Assembly: GCA_028818225.1 (NCBI GenBank)
Contig: JAPPOG010000064.1
Span: 27,738-85,761 of the forward strand
Direction of reading: 5' to 3'
Source of the DNA: Gammaproteobacteria bacterium
Lineage (GTDB): Bacteria > Pseudomonadota > Gammaproteobacteria > Pseudomonadales > Pseudohongiellaceae
DNA: 58,024 bases
A program made the translations under genes and the position numbers. Position 1 is the first letter of the stretch. Each line of letters begins with the position of its first letter. This document shows positions 1 through 9,564 of this stretch, in pieces. Below the pieces are notes generated by a model. That model saw only the letters and a program-made list of their open reading frames with translations, ran no database searches and was not told where the DNA came from.

Positions 1-1081
<1,081 letters not shown>

Positions 1082-1084
1082 AGG

Positions 1085-2320
1085 ATGATTGATCAACATT
1101 GTGTAGTAATCGGCGCCAGCCATGCTGGTGTTTCTCTGGCGATGCAACTCAGAAAAGAAGGCTGGGAAGGCGCTATAAGCTTGATCGGCGCAGAGCGGGA
1201 GCTGCCATATCATCGGCCACCTTTGTCCAAAGAGCATCTCGCCGGTGATAAAGCGCTGGATGCGATGCGCCTGCGACCGGAAAAAATGTTCACTGATAAT
1301 AATATCGACATTAAATTGGGCGTGACTGCTTTACAACTGGATGCAGAAAAGAGAAAGGTAAGTTTAAGCGATGGAGAAGACCTGGGCTTTGACAGACTGG
1401 CTCTGTGCACTGGCTCAAAAGTAAACATGATTCCACTTGGCGGTTCGCTGGAAAATATTTTCTATGTAAGAACTGCCGCAGATGTTTCCCTCATTAGACA
1501 GGTCATTCAGGACGCAAAACACGCAGTCATAATTGGAGCTGGTTATATTGGTCTGGAGACTGCGGCGGTACTCAGTAAATCAGGTCTAAATGTTACTGTA
1601 ATTGAGATGGCAGACCGCATACTGCAACGAGTAACCAGTGAGCCCATGTCTGCTTATATCCAGGCGTTACACAGCCAACAAGGGGTAAGCATTCTTACTG
1701 CAACGGCAGTTGAGAGTATTGAAGGTCAACAAAAAGTTGAAAAAGTTATCTGCCAGGACGGAACCACCCTCCCTGCTGATCTGGTAATAGTGGGTGTCGG
1801 GGTTAGCCCCAATATTGCTTTAGCTGAATCAGCAGGAATTAAGGTAGGGCAAGGCATAGTTGTAAATGAATATACCCAGACTAGCAATGAGAATATTTTT
1901 GCTGCAGGGGATTGCACGATTCACCCCAGTAAGATTTATGATCGGCTGATTCGATTAGAGTCGGTGCAAAATGCTAATGATCAGGCTCGTGTTGCGGCGG
2001 CTAATATATGTGGAAAACAACAAATTTATGATGCTGTCCCCTGGTTCTGGTCCGATCAATACCAAGTCAAATTACAGATGAGTGGTTTAAGTCATGGAGC
2101 TGAAGAAATAGTTATGCGGGGTGATGCCTCCCTTGATAATGCAGAGGGTTTCACGCTTTTCTATTTAAAAGAAGGGATGCTTATTGCCGCCGATTGTGTT
2201 AGCAGACCGAAAGAATTTATGGTGAGCAAACAGTTGGTCAAAGATAAAGTTAAAATACCCGGGGGTGTTTTGTCAGATGAAGCCATCGAGCCGGCACAAT
2301 TTATCGCCCATGCTAATTAA
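1085..2320 (+). CDS. FAD/NAD(P)-dependent oxidoreductase, ferredoxin/rubredoxin reductase type
   Basis: A 411-residue flavoprotein of the pyridine nucleotide-disulfide reductase superfamily without redox cysteines. It most resembles reductases that pass electrons from NAD(P)H to a ferredoxin or rubredoxin (putidaredoxin/rubredoxin reductase group). Visible signatures: an N-terminal FAD motif VVIGASHAGVSLA, a central NAD(P) motif IIGAGYIGLETAAVL near residues 150-165, the second FAD motif FAAGDCT near 275, and a C-terminal reductase domain. No ferredoxin, rubredoxin or oxygenase gene is adjacent, so the electron acceptor is unknown. It follows ung by 3 bases and converges on queD with a 4-base overlap. 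Family is confident; substrate is not. Confidence 0.85.
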   Translation: MIDQHCVVIGASHAGVSLAMQLRKEGWEGAISLIGAERELPYHRPPLSKEHLAGDKALDAMRLRPEKMFTDNNIDIKLGVTALQLDAEKRKVSLSDGEDLGFDRLALCTGSKVNMIPLGGSLENIFYVRTAADVSLIRQVIQDAKHAVIIGAGYIGLETAAVLSKSGLNVTVIEMADRILQRVTSEPMSAYIQALHSQQGVSILTATAVESIEGQQKVEKVICQDGTTLPADLVIVGVGVSPNIALAESAGIKVGQGIVVNEYTQTSNENIFAAGDCTIHPSKIYDRLIRLESVQNANDQARVAAANICGKQQIYDAVPWFWSDQYQVKLQMSGLSHGAEEIVMRGDASLDNAEGFTLFYLKEGMLIAADCVSRPKEFMVSKQLVKDKVKIPGGVLSDEAIEPAQFIAHAN

Positions 2321-2676
2321 TCCTCTCCAGCATAGATGCACCCGCTGGTGCAGGTTTCTTTAACTTCTATAGTGCATAGCTCAGGGAGCTTCGGCTTGAG
2401 CCTCGACCATATCCATCGTGCAATATTTTCACTGGTTGGGTTTTCGAGACCCGCAATCTCATTCAGGTAGTAATGATCCAGTTGTTTGCGAATTGGCTTA
2501 AACGCATTTGAAATGTCGGCATAATCCATTACCCAACCGCTTTCTTCGCCCACCGTGCCTGCTACGCTCACTTTTACCGCAAAAGAGTGGCCATGTAGCC
2601 GGGCACACTTGTGTTCCGCCGGCACATTCGGCAGCCGATGGGCAGCTTCAAAATTGAATTCTTTATAGATTCGCAT
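2317..2676 (-). CDS. queD: 6-carboxy-5,6,7,8-tetrahydropterin synthase
   Basis: Converts 7,8-dihydroneopterin triphosphate to 6-carboxytetrahydropterin, the second step of queuosine (preQ0) synthesis. The 119-residue protein keeps the zinc ligands His13, His28 and His30 and the catalytic Cys24 (KCARLHGHSF). The C-terminal Glu is in the TIEVKET segment. It lies alone on the minus strand, facing the flavoprotein gene. FolE, which supplies dihydroneopterin triphosphate, is encoded near 52 kb. Eukaryotic-type PTPS is an alternative name for the fold, but the Cys24 spacing and short length fit bacterial QueD. Confidence 0.93.
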   Translation of the reverse strand: MRIYKEFNFEAAHRLPNVPAEHKCARLHGHSFAVKVSVAGTVGEESGWVMDYADISNAFKPIRKQLDHYYLNEIAGLENPTSENIARWIWSRLKPKLPELCTIEVKETCTSGCIYAGED

Positions 2677-2750
2677 GGATACGATCAGTACACGTTACAG
2701 GGGGCGCAAATGGTACAAACAGTTCCATTTTATGTACAGCCCTATTGACA

Positions 2751-2756
2751 TATAAT
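2751..2756 (+). promoter_or_regulatory. Putative -10 box upstream of the CHASE2 cyclase
   Basis: A perfect TATAAT lies 43 bases before the ATG at 2799. A TTGACA directly abuts it and is too close to act as its -35; no good -35 appears at 16-18 bases. It would be an activator-dependent or weak sigma-70 promoter. Inference only. Confidence 0.4.
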
Positions 2757-2798
2757 ACCTGGAAAACATGTTCCAAGCGCCACGGATACTAAATCTAC

Positions 2799-3071
2799 AT
2801 GGCATCTGTAAATTCACTCAAAGCTATTCTTCGCTTTATGGTTGAAGGCAAGCGTCTGCCTTCCTACCTGGGAATATCTTTCGTTATATTTGTTTTATGG
2901 TTGCAGCTCGGCGCGCCTGATGTGGTTAATAATTTCATATTGCGCCTGGAGTATCTGGTCTATGACCAGCGATTCGCTCTTATGCCGAAGGCAGTTAAAC
3001 CCGAAGCCAACAAGATCGTGATCGTCGATTTGGACGAGAGAAGTTTGCAAGCCGAAGGTCAGTATCCCTGA
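2799..3071 (+). pseudogene. 5' part of CHASE2-adenylate cyclase gene, ended by in-frame TGA
   Basis: These 90 codons encode the start of a CHASE2-type sensor: a short cytoplasmic N terminus, one transmembrane helix (about residues 22-42), then the beginning of the extracytoplasmic CHASE2 domain (YDQRF and the IVIVDLDERSL strand). The reading frame stops at TGA 3069-3071, but the same frame continues without any shift into the downstream 693-codon reading frame. CHASE2 domains normally have a Trp here, in the G-x-W/Y-P-W-x-R motif (here GQYP-stop-NR), so a single TGG to TGA change explains the break. It could be a true nonsense mutation, a sequence error, or readthrough. Confidence 0.75.
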
Positions 3072-3083
3072 AACCGAATAAAG

Positions 3084-5165
3084 GTGGGCCAGCTCACTGA
3101 GAAGCTGAGAGATTATGGGGCCGTCGTTGTTGGTTTCGATATAACATTTCCGGAACCTGATCGAAGTCTTCGAGACTTACTCGAGCCCATAGATTTGAAT
3201 CAGATAGATCCGGTTTTCAATGAAACCCTAAAAGAAATTGAGCCTGTTATCGATGCAGATCAATATTTTGCCAATGCGATGCAGAGTGGTATTGATGCTG
3301 TATTGGCAATTAATTTTAATCCTCAATCTAGCGCGGCTTACAATGAACTCCCGGATTCCATTGTCGACATTGCTCCCGAACTTGCGGAAACAATTTCGGT
3401 ACGGGAAATGTCGGGCTTTACCGGAAATCTGAAAGTTCTGCAGGATGCGGCTGCAGGCAATGGCAGCATGAACCAGCAACCGGACGCCGATGGCATTGTT
3501 CGACGGGTTCCTCTTGTTATTCGATATGGTGATCAGCTTTACCCGACCCTGTCTTTGGAAATGGTAAGGGTGTTTAACTTTATTGATAACTATGAGTTGC
3601 TTACGGAATTTTATATCGACAATGACATAATCCGAGCTGTTCGAATCGGCTCCGGGCAATTTGCGTTCGAGGTGCCTACTGACCGAATGGGGCAGGTGCT
3701 AGTCCCTTATGTAGGTGGTACCTCCCTGAACAATAATGCACACTACCCTTATATTTCTGCCACTGATGTTTTGCGTGACTCATTAAGCGAGGAAGAGCGG
3801 GAAGCCTTGCAAACCAGTTTCGTTCTGGTTGGAACGAGTGCGCCGGGACTTGGTGATATTCGAGCAATGCCCTTGCAGCGGGTTTACCCCGGCGTGGAAG
3901 TTCACGCCAATATGCTGAATGGGCTACTAAATTCCTTCACAACTTTTGAAGTCGGGGAAGAGGACACTTCCACTGAATCAATGTTTTCCGGGATTGTGCC
4001 AGAAAGAAATACACAATTCCCCTACAAGCCAGACTGGGAATCTGGAGCACTGTTTACCGTAATATTGATTCTGGGGCTGGGTATGGCGATGGCATTCCCT
4101 CACATGGGCGCTCCGTCCATGGCTGCAACAGCGCTGCTCCTGCTGGTAGGCGTGGTATGGGCAAATTTCCAGGTTTGGGATCTCTACAAGATGGATTTCT
4201 CTCTGGTCTTGCTTTTGTTCTTGATTGTGGGCACAACCACGATAAACATGATTTACGGTTTCGTGGCAGAAAGCCAGATCAGGAAAACTATTAAGGGTAT
4301 GTTCGATCAATATGTACCGCCGGCATATATCGATTCCATGCTGGAAGATCCGGATAACTATACCTTCGACGGCGAGAGTAAAGAGTTAACAGTTTTCTTT
4401 TGTGATATTAGAGACTTCACCACTATCTCTGAGGCGCTAAGTGCGAGTGAGTTGAAAATACTACTCAATGAGTTTTTTACGCCCATTACTGAAATTGTAT
4501 TCAAGCATAACGGTACCATCGATAAGTATGTTGGCGATATGGTAATGGCTTTCTGGGGTGCGCCACTGGATGATCCTAATCATCGCTCCAATGCAATTCG
4601 GGCAACTCTCGAAATATTGGATAAAGTTGAGGAAATGAAACCCTTTTTCGCTGAGAAGGGTTATCCGGAGATAGCCATCGGCTGTGGTCTCAACTCAGGC
4701 TTCATGAATGTAGGTGACATGGGGTCCTCCTATCGACGCTCCTATACAGTCTTGGGTGATGCCGTTAACCTGGGGTCAAGACTTGAGGGTCTGACCAAGT
4801 TCTACGGAATTAAATTTCTGGTAGGCCAGGAGACGGCGCGACCGTTAATGGATCAGTTCCTGTTCCGTTCAATCGATAGAGTCAAGGTTAAGGGCAAACA
4901 CGAGGCAATCGAATGTTACGAGCCTATGGGGGAGCTGGCAGAGGTTAGTGATGAAGTTAACGCCAGGGTGGCTGAGTACCATACGGCATTGGATGCCTAT
5001 CTCCAGCAAAACTGGGTCGAAGCTGAGCAAAAATTTAATGCGTTGTCAGTAAAAGAGCCCGACACATTACTCTACAAGGTTTATCTCAAAAGGATCTATA
5101 CTCTTCTGCGTGAAGACACTTTGCCGGAAGACTGGGATGGTGCCTTCACCCATACTTCAAAATAG
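3084..5165 (+). CDS. CHASE2 domain-containing adenylate/guanylate cyclase (main part, after in-frame TGA)
   Basis: The continuation of the gene that starts at 2799; joined through the TGA it would encode 788 residues. It holds the rest of the CHASE2 sensor domain, three hydrophobic segments near 4045-4270, then a class III nucleotide cyclase domain. The cyclase part has both metal-binding aspartates (FFCDIRDFTT and YVGDMVMAFWGAP) and the GSSYRRSYTVLGDAVNLGSRLE segment, so it looks catalytically competent. The product would be cAMP or, less likely, cGMP, made in response to a periplasmic signal. A GTG at 3084 could restart translation, but that protein would lack the first membrane helix and part of the sensor. 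A short C-terminal extension follows the cyclase domain. The rest of the frame shows no decay. Confidence 0.85.
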   Translation: MGQLTEKLRDYGAVVVGFDITFPEPDRSLRDLLEPIDLNQIDPVFNETLKEIEPVIDADQYFANAMQSGIDAVLAINFNPQSSAAYNELPDSIVDIAPELAETISVREMSGFTGNLKVLQDAAAGNGSMNQQPDADGIVRRVPLVIRYGDQLYPTLSLEMVRVFNFIDNYELLTEFYIDNDIIRAVRIGSGQFAFEVPTDRMGQVLVPYVGGTSLNNNAHYPYISATDVLRDSLSEEEREALQTSFVLVGTSAPGLGDIRAMPLQRVYPGVEVHANMLNGLLNSFTTFEVGEEDTSTESMFSGIVPERNTQFPYKPDWESGALFTVILILGLGMAMAFPHMGAPSMAATALLLLVGVVWANFQVWDLYKMDFSLVLLLFLIVGTTTINMIYGFVAESQIRKTIKGMFDQYVPPAYIDSMLEDPDNYTFDGESKELTVFFCDIRDFTTISEALSASELKILLNEFFTPITEIVFKHNGTIDKYVGDMVMAFWGAPLDDPNHRSNAIRATLEILDKVEEMKPFFAEKGYPEIAIGCGLNSGFMNVGDMGSSYRRSYTVLGDAVNLGSRLEGLTKFYGIKFLVGQETARPLMDQFLFRSIDRVKVKGKHEAIECYEPMGELAEVSDEVNARVAEYHTALDAYLQQNWVEAEQKFNALSVKEPDTLLYKVYLKRIYTLLREDTLPEDWDGAFTHTSK

Positions 5166-5214
5166 CGCATAAAACCGAGTTATTTGCCTGGAAGCAGCGC
5201 CGTTGCTGAGCTTG

Positions 5215-5242
5215 TTGACATAAGCACTTAAGTCGGTACAAT
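5215..5242 (+). promoter_or_regulatory. Sigma-70 promoter of the tRNA-Val/tRNA-Asp unit
   Basis: Consensus -35 TTGACA (5215-5220), a 16-base spacer and -10 TACAAT (5237-5242). Transcription would start near 5249, about ten bases before tRNA-Val. The bases after the -10 (TCGCGTTCTCC) are fairly GC-rich, as often found in growth-rate-regulated stable RNA promoters. Confidence 0.8.
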
Positions 5243-5259
5243 TCGCGTTCTCCTGTATC

Positions 5260-5335
5260 GGGTGGTTAGCTCAGTTGGGAGAGCGTCGCCCTTACAAGGC
5301 GAATGTCGGGGGTTCAAATCCCTCACCACCCACCA
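5260..5335 (+). tRNA. tRNA-Val (anticodon TAC)
   Basis: A 76-base cloverleaf with encoded CCA. Acceptor GGGTGGT pairs with ACCACCC, the anticodon loop CTTACAA gives TAC, and the T loop is TTCAAAT. Reads GUA and wobble valine codons. It is the first gene of a two-tRNA unit with tRNA-Asp 44 bases downstream. Confidence 0.97.
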
Positions 5336-5379
5336 GATCATGCTATGAGTATGGCTATTTATAGCAGCTTGTTCGAAGT

Positions 5380-5456
5380 GGACCGGTAGTTCAGTTGGTT
5401 AGAATGCTGGCCTGTCACGCCAGAGGTCGCGGGTTCGAGTCCCGTCCGGTCCGCCA
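5380..5456 (+). tRNA. tRNA-Asp (anticodon GTC)
   Basis: A 77-base cloverleaf ending in encoded CCA. Acceptor GGACCGG pairs with CCGGTCC, the anticodon loop CTGTCAC gives GTC, discriminator G. It shares the promoter in front of tRNA-Val. A val-asp tRNA pair is common in gammaproteobacteria. Confidence 0.97.
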
Positions 5457-5507
5457 CTTATTTTCCAGATTATCAACCTTGCTCTTTTCTGAGTATCACG
5501 CAGACTT

Positions 5508-6425
5508 ATGTTCAGCGGATTAACTGTAAACCCTCCTGTGATCGAGAAAATTCAAACGGAATGGTGTGCTGCCATAGATTTCAGTGTGCTTCGCCTCGAT
5601 TTAGTTTATCCACAACTTGGTGGCAACAAATTGTTCAAGCTGCTGCCGAATATTGATGTAGCAAGGAGATTGGGAAAAAAATCCCTGGCAAGCTTTGGCG
5701 GCGCTTATTCAAATCACTTAAGAGCGCTGGCCGCTGCCGGAAAAATTTTTGACATAAAGACAGTTGGTTTTGTGCGGGGAGAAATCATTACCCCACTAAA
5801 TCCAGTTCTGGAGTTTGCGGTCAGTCAGGGAATGGAACTGATACCTGTTTCACGAACTGCCTACCGTAATAAGCATACTGCTGCATTTCTGGCTCAAATT
5901 CGAAAAAATTTTAACGATCCCTATATCATTCCGGAAGGCGGCAGTAACTTGCATGGTGTGCGAGGGTGTATGGAGATAGCAAAGTTTTTACTCGAGACAG
6001 CAGATGATAAGAAGAGGGTAGTAATGCTGGCATGTGGTACGGGTGCAACAATGAGTGGATTGATTGCCGGGTTACATTCCAGAGCTGCCAGTGAAACAAG
6101 AGTAATCGGTATTGCAGTATTAAAAGCGCCTGGCTACATAGAAAAACAAGTACAGAAATTTACTGAAGAGCTAACCAGTGGAGCGGCAGCATACCCTGTT
6201 GAATGGCAGGTTTTGGACGATTTTCATTGCGGTGGATACGGCAAGACTAGTGTGGAATTAAATACTTTTATTGATACTTGGCAGGCAAGCTCCCATGTGC
6301 CAATTGAACCGGTTTATACCGGGAAAATGTTTTGGGCCGTAAAACAGCTTTGTGAGAATGGTTTTTTTGCGGAGGGAAGCGAAGTTGTTTTGATTCACAC
6401 TGGAGGTGTCTATGCGTGCCAATAG
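5508..6425 (+). CDS. PLP-dependent D-cysteine desulfhydrase / ACC deaminase family protein
   Basis: A 305-residue fold-type II PLP enzyme. The Schiff-base lysine is Lys41 in GGNKLFKL, followed by FGGAYSNHLRALAAAG, and a glycine-rich phosphate-binding loop ACGTGATMSGL sits in the middle. This family includes D-cysteine desulfhydrase (D-cysteine to pyruvate, H2S and ammonia) and 1-aminocyclopropane-1-carboxylate deaminase. I cannot assign the substrate from sequence alone; desulfhydrase-like activity is commoner in gammaproteobacteria. The gene stands alone between the tRNA pair and an AT-rich 219-base gap before nadK. The ATG at 5508 is the only sensible start. Confidence 0.8.
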   Translation: MFSGLTVNPPVIEKIQTEWCAAIDFSVLRLDLVYPQLGGNKLFKLLPNIDVARRLGKKSLASFGGAYSNHLRALAAAGKIFDIKTVGFVRGEIITPLNPVLEFAVSQGMELIPVSRTAYRNKHTAAFLAQIRKNFNDPYIIPEGGSNLHGVRGCMEIAKFLLETADDKKRVVMLACGTGATMSGLIAGLHSRAASETRVIGIAVLKAPGYIEKQVQKFTEELTSGAAAYPVEWQVLDDFHCGGYGKTSVELNTFIDTWQASSHVPIEPVYTGKMFWAVKQLCENGFFAEGSEVVLIHTGGVYACQ

Positions 6426-6606
6426 TTGATGAGAAATGAAATATATCGACCTTGGAAAAATTCACGAAACCAGTCGAATTGTTTCTATATTTTGTTTTTT
6501 CGTAACTTTGGCAATTTGTCTTGATTATTAGTTCGAATAAAAGCTTGTTTTGGGTAATAATCAAATAGATGATCGTTTGATTAATTCATAAACGTATTAT
6601 GGTACA

Positions 6607-6615
6607 TGTTATAAT
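6607..6615 (+). promoter_or_regulatory. Extended -10 promoter upstream of nadK
   Basis: TGTTATAAT is a perfect extended -10 element (TGn plus TATAAT), 29 bases before the nadK ATG. No strong -35 is needed or seen. The 219-base gap before nadK is AT-rich and shows no other feature. Confidence 0.55.
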
Positions 6616-6644
6616 TCGTATCTGGTTAACTTGGTAAAAGAAGC

Positions 6645-7535
6645 ATGTCTGAATTCAAGCGCATAGGGCTGATAGGTCGGCCGGGGCATAGCGGCGTGGT
6701 TGCTTCCTTGTCGCGACTGATCAGCTATCTGCACTCAAAAAACCTGTCCATCATGATGGATGAAGTGACATCTGAACTGATGGAAAACACGACTGTAGAA
6801 GTTGGCACGAGAATACAACTCAGTGCGAATTGTGATCTGGTTGTGGTGGTAGGCGGCGATGGCAGTATGCTTAATGCGGCAAAGAGTGTTGCTTCTGAAG
6901 GTGTTCCGGTAATTGGAATTAATCGCGGCAAACTGGGATTTCTTACGGATATCCTTCCTGATGAAATTGAGTTGCAGCTGGATGATGTGCTGGCTGGAAA
7001 ATTTACAGTCGAAAATAGATTTCTATTGGATGTGCAGATTAATGACGGTAAAGAAAAGCAATCATTGGGATCGGCACTAAACGATGTTGTATTGCATCCT
7101 GGAAAAGCTGCGCAAATGATTGAGTTTGAACTTTTTGTCGATAATAAGTTTGTATACAGCCAGGAATCCGATGGTTTAATTGTAGCCACTCCGACAGGCT
7201 CAACAGCCTATTCACTGTCTGCAGGCGGACCGATAATGCACCCGGATTTAGATGCAATTGTACTGGTTCCCATGTACCCCCATTCCTTGAACAGTCGACC
7301 AATTGTGATAGATGGAGATAGTGAAATTAAGCTTGTGGTTGCTGCCAAAGAATCCCTTCAGCCGCAACTAAGTTGTGACGGCGATGTGCGTTATACTGCG
7401 TCAGCAGGAGACGAGATTTTCGTTACTAAAAATACGGTACCTCTAAAACTTATTCACCCGCCAAATCATAGTTTTTACCAGGCCTGTCGCAGTAAGCTGG
7501 GTTGGGGTAGTCGTTTAGTGAGGCCTGATGATTAA
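6645..7535 (+). CDS. nadK: NAD kinase
   Basis: Phosphorylates NAD+ to NADP+ using ATP (or polyphosphate in some bacteria); cytoplasmic. The 296-residue length is typical. The GGDGSML motif at residues 70-76 carries the catalytic Asp72, followed by NRGKLGFLTD, and the second conserved block TPTGSTAYSLSAGGPI binds NAD. The stop overlaps the rhomboid gene start by 8 bases, so the two are translationally linked. It heads a five-gene run ending with pepN, an order I recall from Pseudomonas. Confidence 0.96.
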   Translation: MSEFKRIGLIGRPGHSGVVASLSRLISYLHSKNLSIMMDEVTSELMENTTVEVGTRIQLSANCDLVVVVGGDGSMLNAAKSVASEGVPVIGINRGKLGFLTDILPDEIELQLDDVLAGKFTVENRFLLDVQINDGKEKQSLGSALNDVVLHPGKAAQMIEFELFVDNKFVYSQESDGLIVATPTGSTAYSLSAGGPIMHPDLDAIVLVPMYPHSLNSRPIVIDGDSEIKLVVAAKESLQPQLSCDGDVRYTASAGDEIFVTKNTVPLKLIHPPNHSFYQACRSKLGWGSRLVRPDD

Positions 7536-8424
7536 GGCCGCCAGTCTTAGCCTGGATATCGATCTGTTAAGTTATAGTGAATTCTTACGTAGGCAAGGTC
7601 TGCGGCATCGCATTGTTGAAGAATCAGGCGTGCAGATTATCTACGTCGAAGGCCAACGAGAAGCTGAGTTTATTCAACAGTCCTTGCAAAGCTTTCTCGA
7701 TGGCACGGAAATAGGGGTACAACCTAGCCAGCAAAGTGGCAGTGGAGCGCCTCAGTTCAGAAAACTGGCAGTGGGATTATTGACGGCTTGTATTCAAAGC
7801 CCTGCGACAATGTTCCTGATTTTTGTTTCGCTCCTGGTGGCGGTAATAACGTCATTAGGCAGTGAAGTAAGTCGCCTGAGCTTTCTGTTCTATCCTCTTA
7901 TTGCATCTTCCAGTCTTGGTGCCTTGCTGGCAGATATCACATCTCCAATGGTGGCGCTTGCTACCCTGACCCCCATGTTTTTGCATTTTGGGGAATTACA
8001 TCTGGTATTCAATATGCTTTGGCTCTGGTACTTTGGTCGGCAATTGGAAGCGGTTCAGCCAATCTGGATGTTCCTGCTATTAATTGTTGTCACTGCATTT
8101 GTTAGTAATACAACACAATATCTGGCAATTGACTTTAATAATTTTGGAGGGATGTCTGGCGTGGTTTATGGCCTGGTCGGATATACTTGGGTAATTCATA
8201 GCTTTATGCCCAGAAGCTATCTTCTCATCAATACTAATATGTTCATTTTCTTTATTGTTGCGCTGATATTAATGGAGATTGTTGCGGGATCATGGATTGC
8301 AACTGCCGCCCATGTGGGTGGGCTGCTTGCGGGATTATTAATTGGACTACTTACAGTATTGTATTATCGACAAGTCTTGAAGCGCGAGGTTGTAGGGCGC
8401 AGTCGCCAAGGATTCTTTAATTAA
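7528..8424 (+). CDS. Rhomboid family intramembrane serine protease
   Basis: A 298-residue GlpG-like protease of the inner membrane. The first 75 or so residues form a soluble cytoplasmic domain; about six transmembrane helices follow. The catalytic serine is Ser210 in GGMSGVVYG, and the partner histidine is His262 in AAHVGGLLAG. The segment FLHFGELHLVFNMLWLWYFG matches the conserved L1/TM2 region with its His and Asn. It overlaps nadK by 8 bases and sits 2 bases before the yeaC-like gene. Substrates cannot be inferred. The active site is complete, so this is not an inactive homologue. Confidence 0.92.
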   Translation: MIKAASLSLDIDLLSYSEFLRRQGLRHRIVEESGVQIIYVEGQREAEFIQQSLQSFLDGTEIGVQPSQQSGSGAPQFRKLAVGLLTACIQSPATMFLIFVSLLVAVITSLGSEVSRLSFLFYPLIASSSLGALLADITSPMVALATLTPMFLHFGELHLVFNMLWLWYFGRQLEAVQPIWMFLLLIVVTAFVSNTTQYLAIDFNNFGGMSGVVYGLVGYTWVIHSFMPRSYLLINTNMFIFFIVALILMEIVAGSWIATAAHVGGLLAGLLIGLLTVLYYRQVLKREVVGRSRQGFFN

Positions 8425-8426
8425 AT

Positions 8427-8720
8427 ATGGAATCAATCGATCAGCAGTTATTTTCGAAACCACCTGCGTCACTGGAGGATTTGCTGGAGCAGATTTCTCC
8501 AACTATCTATAACAAATTGAGGACGGCAATAGAACTGCGGAAATGGGAAGATGGTTCAAGCCTGAACCAGGAACAGCTTGAGAATTGTATGCAGCTGCTC
8601 ATACTCTACGAGGCCAGGGAACTCCCCGAGAGTGAGAGGACAGGCAGAAAAATTGAAAAATGCGATGACAGGGCTGTACCCATAAGCATTGGATTAAGTG
8701 TAAAAGAAGAACAATCATGA
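8427..8720 (+). CDS. YeaC/DUF1315 family protein
   Basis: A small 97-residue soluble protein of unknown function. The core TAIELRKWEDGSSLNQEQLE, then NCMQLLILYEA, is the DUF1315 signature (E. coli YeaC). No enzyme motif or membrane segment is visible; it is mostly predicted helix. It starts 2 bases after the rhomboid stop and overlaps the DUF2797 gene by 4 bases, so it is part of the nadK-pepN operon. Family assignment is from recall of the pattern; function is unknown. Confidence 0.8.
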   Translation: MESIDQQLFSKPPASLEDLLEQISPTIYNKLRTAIELRKWEDGSSLNQEQLENCMQLLILYEARELPESERTGRKIEKCDDRAVPISIGLSVKEEQS

Positions 8721-9544
8721 AAGCAGTTGCTGAAGGCACTTTGCGAAAAATGAAAACTCGCCTGGAGCAACCGGTGAGTTACAAAATTCCGTTGGGCGAT
8801 AATGCGGTGGCGTTAAATCCCCTGATAAAAAAGCAAATCAAGCTGGAGTACAGCGGTAACATCTTCTGTGTGCATTGCGGAAGAAAATCCAATAAGAGTT
8901 TTAATCAGGGCTATTGTTATCCTTGCTTCCAGAAACTGGCGCAATGCGACTCCTGCATAATTCATCCAGAAAAATGTCATTTCGACCAGGGCACCTGTCG
9001 AGAACCTTCGTGGGGGGAAAAGTACTGCATGCAAGACCACATTGTGTATCTTGCAAACTCATCGGGACTCAAAGTGGGCATTACCCGTGCAACTCAGGTG
9101 CCTACTCGATGGATTGATCAAGGCGCTACCCAAGCTCTGGCAATAATTCGAGTCAGGAGTCGATTGCAATCAGGAACCCTGGAGGTGATGTTCAAGCAGC
9201 ATGTTACAGATAAGACTAATTGGCGGGATATGCTGAAAGGAGAGGCGACCCCACTGGACATGATCGCGGAAAGTAAACGCCTGATTAAGGAATGTGACGC
9301 TGAGATTCAAGAGCTTGCAGATAGATTCGGTTTCTTTGCTATCAGCGTGTTGAATGGAATTGAGCCGGTAGAAATAAGCTATCCGGTAGAAACCTATCCG
9401 GAAAAGATAGTCTCTTTTAGTTTTGACAAAGAACCTGTGATCGAAGGCAAGCTCATGGGAGTCAAGGGGCAGTATCTAATCTTCGACACTGGAGTGATAA
9501 ATTTACGGCGGTTTTCCGGTTATGAGATTAAGCTTAGCCACTAA
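8717..9544 (+). CDS. DUF2797 family zinc-ribbon-like protein
   Basis: A 275-residue protein of unknown function. The N-terminal half carries paired cysteines typical of a zinc ribbon (FCVHCGRK, YCYPCFQKLAQCDSC, then CHFDQGTC and YCMQDH). A central block (VYLANSSGLKVGITRATQVPTRWIDQGA) resembles a GIY-YIG-like fold start, although I do not see a complete nuclease active site. It overlaps the yeaC-like gene by 4 bases and lies 20 bases before the pepN start. The order yeaC-DUF2797-pepN is one I recall from Pseudomonas. Confidence 0.8.
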   Translation: MKAVAEGTLRKMKTRLEQPVSYKIPLGDNAVALNPLIKKQIKLEYSGNIFCVHCGRKSNKSFNQGYCYPCFQKLAQCDSCIIHPEKCHFDQGTCREPSWGEKYCMQDHIVYLANSSGLKVGITRATQVPTRWIDQGATQALAIIRVRSRLQSGTLEVMFKQHVTDKTNWRDMLKGEATPLDMIAESKRLIKECDAEIQELADRFGFFAISVLNGIEPVEISYPVETYPEKIVSFSFDKEPVIEGKLMGVKGQYLIFDTGVINLRRFSGYEIKLSH

Positions 9545-9564
9545 GTAAAAAGGAATTTTTGCAG

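Noticed and set aside
3069..3071. TGA as a selenocysteine codon
   Set aside because: The family has Trp, not Cys or Sec, at this position, and I see no SECIS-like hairpin right after it.
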